Below, in pieces: positions 50,061 to 58,549 of a stretch of 64,000 nucleotides of DNA; position 1 is the stretch's first letter, and each line of letters starts with the position of its first letter. Below the pieces are notes generated by a model, which worked only from the letters and a program-made list of their open reading frames with translations, was not told where the DNA came from and did no database searches. The translations under genes were made by a program, and so were the position numbers. Origin of the DNA: an uncultured Bacteriovoracaceae bacterium (GTDB lineage: Bacteria; Bdellovibrionota; Bacteriovoracia; Bacteriovoracales; Bacteriovoracaceae); NCBI GenBank assembly GCA_937923325.1, contig CAKZUQ010000003.1, forward strand, positions 62,001 through 126,000, written 5' to 3'.

Positions 50061-52370
50061 ATGGTGAAGTTATTAATGTGTATTCTTATTTCGTCTCTAA
50101 CGTTTGGGCAAAATTTTGCTAAGTTTGGACATGCTACTCAAGTTGATGAGCCAGGTTCAAAAGGAAGCTCAAAGAAGAGTGATCCTATCGAGAAAAAGGA
50201 TAAGGCTGCTCCAAAAGAATGCTCTTCTAAAGATCAAACTTCATTACCTCAAGAAGATATAAAAGCTCTGATGATCTATAAAGGAAAATCTATAAGAAGC
50301 TACTCATCAATAGATGGTGAATATTTAAATGTAGAGTTAGAATCTCCAATTATTGGAAACTGCTCTTCGATGTTAGAGCCAAAACTTACATATAGTAATA
50401 AGCACTCTAAATACCTATATGAAGTAAAAATAAGAAATACCTGCGAGGAAAAAGAGTGCGAGTACCAAGTCTCAAAGTTAGTAAACGATGAAAAAAAAGT
50501 ATCAGTAAAAAAATATGAGCCAACACTTGCTGGTTTTTATAAGTGTATGCAAGACAACGTTGGTCTTAATGAAGACAAATCAGCTTGGAATAAAAGCAGT
50601 ATTGTAAATAAAGATCTACCAAAAAAATCAGTATCTGCACCTGTGAGTTCAGACTTAATTTTTGTTTCTAAAGGGCCTGCAGGAATGCAGAATTCTAAGA
50701 AAAAGAACTTAATAAGTAATAGTGAGTGTGACTTCTTTGAAAAGATAAATGGTGAATACTTTACTCATTACTCTAGTGAAGATTTAAATGCGATGAGGCT
50801 TGAAAGAGAGGCTCAAAGACTTTGTAAATCAGGGGATTATACAGATATTGAAGCAAGCTTAGGTACATTTGCTGAAGACGGTGCTTTATATCAAACAATG
50901 ATAAATATAAGAGATCAATTACTTTTAGATGAGTTAAAGGCTGAAAGAGAAAGATTACAAGATCTAAAGGCCGATAAAAATATAGGTGAAGAGGTAGATC
51001 CAAAGAAATACAAAAAATTAATGGATGATTTTTATGCATTAATTATTGATAAAAATTTATCTACAAAAAACCATAGTGAACAAGATCAATATAATGATGA
51101 TTTACTTGTTAATATGAAAGCGAAATATAATATTGCTTATAAAAATAAAGATAAAGAAGAAATGAAAAAATGGGCAGAGAGAATTGCTGCTAAGGTTGAT
51201 GAATTATCAGATTATATAGAAGCTCCTTACTTTGATGCTTCTGATTTTAAAGCGATGACGAATCTTGAGATGAAACCAGATCTTGAAAATGATGATTGGA
51301 AAGATGCTTCAAAGACATTACATAAATCTATTATGAGTTTAAAATTACTTTGTGAGGCATATGGAACGAGCGAAGCTTGTGAAAAGAGAAGGCCATCTAA
51401 TCAAAATTTTGAAAAGAAAAAATCTAAATTGACATCACTTGCAGCAGTTAAAAAGAGGGTTAATGATTATAACAAAAAAGCAATAGATAATTATGACGAT
51501 AAAGTTATATTAGTTAGTAAACCAACGGTTTACAAATCACTAAGATATCAAAAGTTATTATCTGAATGTGAACAACATGCAAAAGTATCTGAACAATACG
51601 CCACGGGAATACAATCTCAGATCGCTCCTATAACTCAGGCCTGTACTCAGCAAAGTAATGGAAACCAACAAGCATTACAAGCTTGTATTCAAAGGTATCA
51701 GTTTCAAATATCTGGAGATGCAAGTAGTTTAAAATTAAAACAAGATAATTGTACAAAAATGAAAACTCACTATACAAGTCAAAAAGAAAAATGGGAAAAA
51801 CTTGAGAATCAAAGAGATGAATACTTAGAGTATTCCGATGAAGAAAAGAAAAAAAGAAAAGCAAAGGTAGCAAAAGTATTAGATAAAGAAAAAACAAAAT
51901 ATACATTTAAGTATAAAGGAGTAACTCCACAAAATAATAAATCAAGATTTAATTCTAGTATTCCTAATTTAGCGACTAACCCGTACGTAGGAAATCAAAA
52001 TATATTCAGTAGTAATACAAATATTTTCAATAATAGAAGAGGCTATAATTATACTAATCCTTATAGTTATTCTCGTTATAATATGTTTCCAAGGTATAAT
52101 AATAGTTTGAACAATTATTATAACTCAAGCTATAGAGCTCCATCGACTTATTCTGCAGGAGCTGGGTTTAACTTTGGAATAAATCGTTTTGGAAATTCTG
52201 GACAAAGTTTTAATAATAACTTTTATGGTAATAGAAATTTAAATATAAACTCTGTTAATTTTGGGAGCCGTCAAAATTTTGGTAATTCTGGGTTTAATTT
52301 TGGAACGAATTCAAATAATCCCGTTCCAACAACTAGCACTGGACCGGGATTTCAGTTTAATTTTAATTAA
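50061..52370 (+). CDS. Secreted protein with Asn/Phe/Gly-rich prion-like tail
   Basis: A 769-residue protein with signal MVKLLMCILISSLTFG. The central part is helical and charged, with several cysteines (KECSSKDQ, NTCEEKECEYQ, CTQQSNGNQQALQACIQRYQ) that could form disulfides. The last 140 residues are almost only Asn, Tyr, Phe, Gly and Ser, with repeated FNF, NFG and FG units (GAGFNFGINRFGNSG, NFGSRQNFGNSGFNFG), ending FQFNFN. Such composition is prion-like and similar in feel to FG-nucleoporins. No recognised family. The last four bases overlap the opposing barrel gene. Confidence 0.72.
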   Translation: MVKLLMCILISSLTFGQNFAKFGHATQVDEPGSKGSSKKSDPIEKKDKAAPKECSSKDQTSLPQEDIKALMIYKGKSIRSYSSIDGEYLNVELESPIIGNCSSMLEPKLTYSNKHSKYLYEVKIRNTCEEKECEYQVSKLVNDEKKVSVKKYEPTLAGFYKCMQDNVGLNEDKSAWNKSSIVNKDLPKKSVSAPVSSDLIFVSKGPAGMQNSKKKNLISNSECDFFEKINGEYFTHYSSEDLNAMRLEREAQRLCKSGDYTDIEASLGTFAEDGALYQTMINIRDQLLLDELKAERERLQDLKADKNIGEEVDPKKYKKLMDDFYALIIDKNLSTKNHSEQDQYNDDLLVNMKAKYNIAYKNKDKEEMKKWAERIAAKVDELSDYIEAPYFDASDFKAMTNLEMKPDLENDDWKDASKTLHKSIMSLKLLCEAYGTSEACEKRRPSNQNFEKKKSKLTSLAAVKKRVNDYNKKAIDNYDDKVILVSKPTVYKSLRYQKLLSECEQHAKVSEQYATGIQSQIAPITQACTQQSNGNQQALQACIQRYQFQISGDASSLKLKQDNCTKMKTHYTSQKEKWEKLENQRDEYLEYSDEEKKKRKAKVAKVLDKEKTKYTFKYKGVTPQNNKSRFNSSIPNLATNPYVGNQNIFSSNTNIFNNRRGYNYTNPYSYSRYNMFPRYNNSLNNYYNSSYRAPSTYSAGAGFNFGINRFGNSGQSFNNNFYGNRNLNINSVNFGSRQNFGNSGFNFGTNSNNPVPTTSTGPGFQFNFN

Positions 52371-53812
52371 AAATTAACAGATATTCTCATACCTGAAGAA
52401 ACGATATCAGATGTATCAATTGACGTTGATGGATTATTATCAAAAGAGTAGTAATCTCCTACGAAGTAGTAACCTATGAATCCAGAGATATGAATCTGTG
52501 GGTTCCACTCATACTCAAAACCTAAGTCAATTTCATAACCTAGGTCATTATCTTGATCTTCAGCAGCTGAAGTTGTTGAATAAGATTTTTTATCATGATT
52601 AAAAAATTCACTTCCTCTTTCAGCCACTTGATCTGCTTTGGCCATTAGGAGAGAAAGAGTCCACTTCCAGTTTATTGTTTTGTAATCAGTATAAAGGTTT
52701 AAATAAGTTGTATTTCTCATTGAAGAGTTAAACGGGTTGCTTCCACTATCCTGAAACCCATTAAGATCATATCTAAACATTATGTTAGCAAGTTGATAGT
52801 TTGAATGAAGATACATACCTTCAAAATCGCTATCTGCACCACTATCACCAGATATTAGACCTGCGTTTAATCCAAACGACCATTTATTTGATGGAGTATA
52901 AGTTGATTCAAAGATATATGCCTTAGCATCAAATTCTTGTTCAATCCCGTTAAGGCTACCAGTTGAGTTTTCAGTATAAGTTTTTCCAACTTGTCCTGAC
53001 ATGATTGGAGCTTCTAAAGCAACACTGAACTTATCCCAAGTCTTCTTAACAAATAAATCAATTAAAGTTACTTTTTGACTAACTCCAGAAGCGTATAGGT
53101 CACTTTGAATTTCAACTTTTCTTTTTGCGTATAGTGCTCCGGCATCAAGACCATTTATAGCATTGCTATAAGATACTTCAAAAGAAGTCTCTGATGCATC
53201 ATATTTTCCTGAAGGAGAAATTGCTGTAGAACCTGGACCGTTACCAGTAGAAATTTTAGCGTAAGTTGGAACAAAAGTAAGATTTCCAAGTCTAAAGTTG
53301 GCTTCAACTCCACTATAAGCAGAAAAAAATCTATCCCAGCTTTTATCTCCAGAGTTTATAACTGCTCCAAGACCGAAACCTTTAGAGAATTTACCAATTT
53401 TGTAGATAGCAGTATCAGCATAAAGTTCTGCATAAAGTTGATTAATATTTAAAGTTGAGCTTCCTTCATTTGCACTGAAGTAAGCACCAGAAGTATTTGT
53501 TTCTTGATCCTCTTGTAAAAAACCACCTCTTATTGACCCTGTAGATAGTTCACCTTTTATTGAAGTACTATCGTTAACGATTAGAGTTGGATTAAGTTTA
53601 AGAAGCATTGTTTGAAATCTAGCATCCGTGTTGTCATCATTTATACATTGAGAGTCTGTATTAGCAGGTGCCGCAACACTGCATGAGCCTTGCCCTCTAG
53701 CATCTTTAATTGTTGTGGCGTCAAACCCTAGAGATCCACTCCAATCGATTGGCAATGAGTATGCCCCTAAACTAACTGTACATAATAGTAATGCGTACTT
53801 TTTTAAATTCAC
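52367..53812 (-). CDS. Outer-membrane porin-like protein
   Basis: A 481-residue protein with signal MNLKKYALLLCTVSLGAYS and many alternating-strand segments throughout (FEVSYSNAINGLDAGALYA, FGLNAGLISGDSG, NIMFRYDLNGFQ, WKWTLSLLMAK), ending with MRISVNF, a terminal phenylalanine typical of outer-membrane barrels. A cysteine pair near residues 24 and 36 may form a disulfide. Size suits a 16- to 18-strand channel. Substrate unknown. The gene is followed on the other side by the penicillin-binding protein gene. Confidence 0.8.
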   Translation of the reverse strand: MNLKKYALLLCTVSLGAYSLPIDWSGSLGFDATTIKDARGQGSCSVAAPANTDSQCINDDNTDARFQTMLLKLNPTLIVNDSTSIKGELSTGSIRGGFLQEDQETNTSGAYFSANEGSSTLNINQLYAELYADTAIYKIGKFSKGFGLGAVINSGDKSWDRFFSAYSGVEANFRLGNLTFVPTYAKISTGNGPGSTAISPSGKYDASETSFEVSYSNAINGLDAGALYAKRKVEIQSDLYASGVSQKVTLIDLFVKKTWDKFSVALEAPIMSGQVGKTYTENSTGSLNGIEQEFDAKAYIFESTYTPSNKWSFGLNAGLISGDSGADSDFEGMYLHSNYQLANIMFRYDLNGFQDSGSNPFNSSMRNTTYLNLYTDYKTINWKWTLSLLMAKADQVAERGSEFFNHDKKSYSTTSAAEDQDNDLGYEIDLGFEYEWNPQIHISGFIGYYFVGDYYSFDNNPSTSIDTSDIVSSGMRISVNF

Positions 53813-53870
53813 AAAAGCTCCTTATATTTATAGACTAAATCTCTATAATTTTTTAATGCAATGATATGCA

Positions 53871-55727
53871 ATGAATAAAGGACTGGCAAACAAGATGATA
53901 AAAAAGCTAATAGGGATCATCTCTATTTTAACACTGTTGCTCTTTGCGTTAATTGTGGCCTACTACATAGTAATTTTACAGGAAGTTAAAACAAAAATTG
54001 AAAACATATCAATTAATAAAGATTCTGTAATAAGTGAGTTTGAAGTTCAATCAGATTCTCAGGTTTATAAGGCGGACTTTGAGGATTTTTTGAAATTATC
54101 AAGAGTACCATTAGAAGATGTTGAGAAAGTAAAAACTAAGTCTAGGGTTGTAAAGAATAAAATAATATTTGAAGATTCTTTTAAGTTACAAGCTAAAAGA
54201 AGTTCTAATTGTGAACACAATTGTCTTTTCTTAAGAGCAAAATTTGAAGATTTATCACCACTACTTTGGAAAGGTTTAGTTGGGATAGAAGATTATCGCT
54301 TCTTCGAGCATAGAGGAATTGATTATAAATCGATACTAAGGGCCTTGCTTATTGATTTAAAAGCAATGAAAATAGTCCAGGGAGGATCTACTCTTACGCA
54401 ACAACTAGTTAAAAATATGTTTCTTAGTTCAGAGAAGAAAGTATCTAGAAAATTTAAAGAAATGGTATATGCGTCTTATTTAGAAGAAAAATTGTCTAAA
54501 GATAAAATTGTAATGCTTTACTTTAACAATGTTTTTTGGGGAAGTTTTCAAGGCATAAAATTAAAAGGTATAGAATCAGCAGCGATAGCATATTTTGGAA
54601 AACGAGCAAGTGAACTAACAAATTTTGAGTCCATTATCTTAATTGGTATGTTAAAAGGACCATATTATTACTCGCCATATAAAAATCTAAAACGTCTAAA
54701 AGAAAGAATAGAAGTCGTTTACAATAGGTTAGAAGGTTTAAAGTTGATAGGGTTGCATGATAAATGGAATGATAAAGATTGGGAATCTTGGCATCAAAAT
54801 TTAATCAAAAGAAATAAGCGAAGAACCTATAAATCGTTTATTCAAATTAAATATAGTCATACTATAAGCCCTTATGAAGAATATACACTACTTCAATCAA
54901 TAAGAAGAATGAAAGCTATGATGAGAAATAGTTTTGAAGAAAGGGATATTGGAATAAAAGTATTATTAAATAAAAGTGACAAAACATATAGCTTCTATTC
55001 AAAGACCGAAAGAGATTTAAATAAGGCAATTAAAAAAGAAAAACATCAAGTGGCAAGTATATTAAAGCCGATCCTGTACAACTATTTCTTTATGAATGGT
55101 AAAAAAGCTTCGGATTTAGTATCGACCAAAAAAATTAGTTTAAAGTTAAAAAGCGGTGTTTGGACGCCAAAAGATTCAAGTAAGGCCACAAGTGAATATG
55201 TGACTTTAGAAGAAGCTTTAAAAAGATCTAAGAATATTCCTTTAGTAAGAATAGCAAAAGAAATTGGTTTTAAAGACCTGGAAAAGTTTTTAAAAGAAAA
55301 TTATGTGAAAGACTTAAAATCACCACTTACTGAGTATCCTGCACAGTTACTTGGAGCTGTAGAAATGACGCTAGAAGATGTATCCTTTGCATACAATAAA
55401 TTTCTAAAAGAAAACTGTCTTATAAATAAGTATAGTACTAAAACTGTAAATATACTTTCAGATGCTAAGGACTCTACTTTGAAAAGAGTCGCTAGTAAGC
55501 AATTTAAACTATTAAAAATATTTGCTAAAACAGGAACTTCAAATAAAGCAATGGATAATTGGTTTATTGGCTATGATTCAAAAGAATTGATTGTAATATG
55601 GGTTGGCCAGGAGACAAGTAGAAATTCAAAGCGTTTAATAGCATCTGGAGCTACAAGTTCATTTAGAATTTATCAAGATTTTATTTTTAATAGAGGTAAA
55701 AGGATTAACGAGTTAATTTGTAAATAG
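53871..55727 (+). CDS. Bifunctional penicillin-binding protein (GT51 plus transpeptidase)
   Basis: A 618-residue class A PBP with an N-terminal membrane anchor. The glycosyltransferase 51 domain has GIEDYRFFEHRGID with E140 and GGSTLTQQLVKN at 171-182. The transpeptidase domain has SILK (S396 and K399), SKN (453-455) and KTGTSN (K553), so both activities look intact. It is shorter than PBP1a (about 800 residues), mainly in the linker and transpeptidase. The start could be ATG 53871 or 53895. Role: polymerising and cross-linking peptidoglycan. Confidence 0.88.
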   Translation: MNKGLANKMIKKLIGIISILTLLLFALIVAYYIVILQEVKTKIENISINKDSVISEFEVQSDSQVYKADFEDFLKLSRVPLEDVEKVKTKSRVVKNKIIFEDSFKLQAKRSSNCEHNCLFLRAKFEDLSPLLWKGLVGIEDYRFFEHRGIDYKSILRALLIDLKAMKIVQGGSTLTQQLVKNMFLSSEKKVSRKFKEMVYASYLEEKLSKDKIVMLYFNNVFWGSFQGIKLKGIESAAIAYFGKRASELTNFESIILIGMLKGPYYYSPYKNLKRLKERIEVVYNRLEGLKLIGLHDKWNDKDWESWHQNLIKRNKRRTYKSFIQIKYSHTISPYEEYTLLQSIRRMKAMMRNSFEERDIGIKVLLNKSDKTYSFYSKTERDLNKAIKKEKHQVASILKPILYNYFFMNGKKASDLVSTKKISLKLKSGVWTPKDSSKATSEYVTLEEALKRSKNIPLVRIAKEIGFKDLEKFLKENYVKDLKSPLTEYPAQLLGAVEMTLEDVSFAYNKFLKENCLINKYSTKTVNILSDAKDSTLKRVASKQFKLLKIFAKTGTSNKAMDNWFIGYDSKELIVIWVGQETSRNSKRLIASGATSSFRIYQDFIFNRGKRINELICK

Positions 55728-55755
55728 GGAAAATTAATGACTTGAGAAGTTTTTC

Positions 55756-55784
55756 TTGCCAATTTTCTCTTAGAACAGTATATT
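55756..55784 (+). promoter_or_regulatory. Strong sigma-70-type promoter of tRNA-Gln
   Basis: TTGCCA (five of six) and TATATT (five of six) with the ideal 17-base spacer, placed so that transcription starts just before the tRNA. It probably also drives prs, pth and ychF. Confidence 0.75.
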
Positions 55785-55800
55785 TTTAAAAATAATCTTT

Positions 55801-55875
55801 AGGGGTGTCGTCAAGTGGTAAGACATCAGATTTTGATTCTGACATGCGCTGGTTCGATCCCAGCCACCCCTGCCA
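55801..55875 (+). tRNA. tRNA-Gln (anticodon TTG)
   Basis: The acceptor stem AGGGGTG pairs with CACCCCT (55865-55871). The anticodon stem TCAGA/TCTGA encloses the loop TTTTGAT, giving anticodon TTG at 55833-55835. The T arm contains GGTTCGATCC, and the 3' CCA is encoded (55873-55875). All cloverleaf parts are present. It is followed by prs after 19 bases, so it is probably cut from a longer transcript. Confidence 0.96.
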
Positions 55876-55894
55876 CTTTATAAGGGAGTTTGTT

Positions 55895-56839
55895 TTGAGA
55901 CGTATTGTTTTAGTCTCTGGTTCATCAAATCCTAGTCTGTCTAATAGCATTTCAGATTTTTTAGAAGTTCCCTTAGTTGATCCTCAATTAAGAAGATTTG
56001 CAAACGGCGAAATTTACTGTGAAATTGAGCAAAATGTTAGAGGTGCAGATGTATTTGTAATTCAAACTCTTTCTGATCCAGTCAATGATAACTTAATGGA
56101 ACTTCTAATTATGATTGATGCTCTAAAAAGAGCATCTGCAGCATCAATTACAGCAGTTACTCCACACTATTGTTATTCCAGGCAAGATAGAAAAGCATTA
56201 CCACGAACTCCGATATCAGCTAAACTTGTTGCTGATTTAATTACTGTTGCTGGGGCATCTCGAGTAGTAACTATGGATCTTCACGCTGGACAAATTCAAG
56301 GATTTTTCGACATTCCTTTTGACAATATTTATGCTTCTCCAGTTATATTGGAGTATATTCAAAAAGAATTAGTGTTAGATGATCTTGTAATGGTTTCTCC
56401 TGATGCTGGTGGAGTTGAAAGAGTAAGATGGTATGCAAAGAAACTTCATACAGATATTGCTATGATCGATAAGAGAAGAACTGGGCCTAATATTGCAGAG
56501 GCCGTTAATATAGTTGGAGATGTCAAAGACAAGAACGTCATAATTGTTGATGATATGATTGATACTGCAGGTACATTAATTGAAGCTGCAAGAACACTCA
56601 AAGCTAACGGAGCTAAGAAAATTTATGCTATGGCCACTCATGGAGTTTTTAGCCAACCTGCATCAGATAGAATAGATAGCTGTAGAGATTTAGAAGCAGT
56701 TATTGTAACAGATACTTATCCTCTTGATGAAGAATGTAAAAAAGTTGATAAGATAAAAGTATTATCAACAGCAGAAATCCTTTCAAAGGCCATTAAAAGA
56801 ACTTTTAACCACGACTCTGTAAGTTCACTATTTGTATAA
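55895..56839 (+). CDS. prs: Ribose-phosphate pyrophosphokinase
   Basis: A 314-residue enzyme that makes PRPP from ribose 5-phosphate and ATP. Key parts: RFANGEIYCEIEQNVRGADVF-like ATP region, DLHAGQIQGFFDIPFDN and the PRPP loop VIVDDMIDTAGTL. I assign a TTG start at 55895, with AAGGGAG about nine bases before it; the reading frame open further upstream runs through the tRNA and cannot be coding there. The length then equals the family norm. Confidence 0.95.
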   Translation: MRRIVLVSGSSNPSLSNSISDFLEVPLVDPQLRRFANGEIYCEIEQNVRGADVFVIQTLSDPVNDNLMELLIMIDALKRASAASITAVTPHYCYSRQDRKALPRTPISAKLVADLITVAGASRVVTMDLHAGQIQGFFDIPFDNIYASPVILEYIQKELVLDDLVMVSPDAGGVERVRWYAKKLHTDIAMIDKRRTGPNIAEAVNIVGDVKDKNVIIVDDMIDTAGTLIEAARTLKANGAKKIYAMATHGVFSQPASDRIDSCRDLEAVIVTDTYPLDEECKKVDKIKVLSTAEILSKAIKRTFNHDSVSSLFV

Positions 56840-56851
56840 GAGAAAATAAAT

Positions 56852-57427
56852 ATGATTAAACTAATTGTTGGTCTTGGAAACCCTGGACCTGAGTATGAAT
56901 TAAATAGACATAACATCGGATGGCTAGCAATAGATACTTTCGATAAAATAAGTTCTAATAATTGGAAAGCTAAATTTAAGGGTCACTATACTGATACTAA
57001 CATTAATGGTGAGAAAGTATATTTTTTAAAACCTGATACCTTCATGAACTTAAGCGGTGAAAGCGTCGGGCCTTTGTGTCAGTTTTTTAAAATTAAGCCC
57101 ACAGAAATTTTAGTTTTACATGATGAGCTAGATATTCCATTTGGACAAATACACTTTAAGAGTGGTGGTGGATTGGCCGGTCACAATGGTCTAAAATCTA
57201 TGGCCAAAGTTTTAGGCACACAAGACTTTCATAGACTTAGGATTGGAATAGGTCGCCCTGACAGAGGAAGTGTTGCTTCATGGGTGTTGTCTAACTTTCC
57301 AACCGAACAAGATACAGAACTTGGTATCGTGTTAAGGAACACTGCACAAGCAGTTGAAGATCTCTTTTCAATGGGTCTTAAAAAGGTTAGTAATCAATAT
57401 AATAAAAAAGATTTTTTAAAATTATAA
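56852..57427 (+). CDS. pth: Peptidyl-tRNA hydrolase
   Basis: A 191-residue enzyme that recycles peptidyl-tRNA released from ribosomes. It starts MIKLIVGLGNPGPEYELNRH with the conserved asparagine and the catalytic histidine in NRHNIGW, then FLKPDTFMNLSG and VLHDELDIPFGQ with the aspartate and GGGLAGHNGLKS. It lies between prs and ychF, a common grouping (prs-(rplY)-pth-ychF); no rplY is seen. Confidence 0.96.
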   Translation: MIKLIVGLGNPGPEYELNRHNIGWLAIDTFDKISSNNWKAKFKGHYTDTNINGEKVYFLKPDTFMNLSGESVGPLCQFFKIKPTEILVLHDELDIPFGQIHFKSGGGLAGHNGLKSMAKVLGTQDFHRLRIGIGRPDRGSVASWVLSNFPTEQDTELGIVLRNTAQAVEDLFSMGLKKVSNQYNKKDFLKL

Positions 57428-57439
57428 CGGAGAATAAAT

Positions 57440-58549
57440 ATGGCATTAAACGTAGGTATCGTTGGACTTCCAAATGTTGGTAAATCTACAATCTTTCAAG
57501 CTTTAACTAGTGCACCAGCAGAAGCAGCAAACTATCCATTTTGTACAATTGAACCAAATGTAGGTCTTGTGCAAGTTCCTGATGAGAGAATGGATAAAAT
57601 TACTGAGTTTATTAAGCCACAAAAAGTAGTTCCTGCTGTTATGGAATTTGTTGATATTGCAGGACTTGTAAAGGGAGCCTCAAAAGGTGAGGGACTTGGA
57701 AATCAATTTTTAGGTCATATTAGACAAGTTTCAGCTATTGCTCATGTTGTAAGATGCTTTGAAGATGGTGATATTATTCATGTTGCTGGAAAGGTTGATC
57801 CAGCTTCGGATATAGAAGTTATTAATATTGAGTTAGCATTTGCTGATTTAGAATCTGTTGAAAAGAGAATTAGTAACCTTTCAAAAATGCTTAAATCACA
57901 TGATAAAAATGTTAAAGCAAAGGCCGTAATTGCAGAGCCAGTCTTAAATAGATTAAAAATAGCTCTAGAGAACGGAGAAGCTGCAAGAACTGTTGAAATG
58001 AATGATGAAGAAGCAGATGCTATAAAAGATCTTCACCTTATAACACTTAAAAAAATGCTTTATGTATGCAATGTAGATGAAGAAACAATTAATGAAGATA
58101 ATGAGTATGTTAAGGCCGTAAAGAAAATTGCAGAAGCTGACGGTGATCAAGTTATAAAAATTTGTGGATCTTTAGAATCAGAAATAGCTCAATTAGATAC
58201 TCTTGAAGAGAAAAAAGAATTTTTAAAAGATATGGGGCTTACAAAGTCAGGTTTAGATATCCTTATCAAAACTGGGTATGATATTTTAGGGCTTAAAACA
58301 TACTTTACTGCCGGAGTAACTGAAGTAAGGGCATGGACATTTAATGATGGTATGAAAGCTCCTCAGTGTGCTGGTGTTATTCATACTGACTTTGAGAGAG
58401 GTTTTATTAAAGCTGATGTTTATGATTGTAATGATTTATTTGAGCTGGGGGCAGAGTCAAAGTTAAAAGAAGCTGGAAAACTAAGAATGGAAGGAAAAGA
58501 ATATATTGTAAAAGATGGTGATGTAATGCATTTTAGATTTAACGTTTAA
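57440..58549 (+). CDS. ychF: Redox-regulated ATPase YchF (Obg-like)
   Basis: A 369-residue TRAFAC-class NTPase. It starts ALNVGIVGLPNVGKSTIFQAL (P-loop), has DIAGLVKGASKGEGLGNQFL, NVDE in place of NKxD, which in the family favours ATP over GTP, and the TGS domain near the end (RAWTFNDGMKAPQCAGVIH). It binds ribosomes. The last 11 bases overlap the opposing slt gene. Confidence 0.96.
   Translation: MALNVGIVGLPNVGKSTIFQALTSAPAEAANYPFCTIEPNVGLVQVPDERMDKITEFIKPQKVVPAVMEFVDIAGLVKGASKGEGLGNQFLGHIRQVSAIAHVVRCFEDGDIIHVAGKVDPASDIEVINIELAFADLESVEKRISNLSKMLKSHDKNVKAKAVIAEPVLNRLKIALENGEAARTVEMNDEEADAIKDLHLITLKKMLYVCNVDEETINEDNEYVKAVKKIAEADGDQVIKICGSLESEIAQLDTLEEKKEFLKDMGLTKSGLDILIKTGYDILGLKTYFTAGVTEVRAWTFNDGMKAPQCAGVIHTDFERGFIKADVYDCNDLFELGAESKLKEAGKLRMEGKEYIVKDGDVMHFRFNV

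Noticed and set aside
55805..55894. Upstream extension of prs through the tRNA
   Set aside because: The open frame overlaps the complete tRNA-Gln, so the start must be after it; the TTG at 55895 has a good ribosome-binding site.
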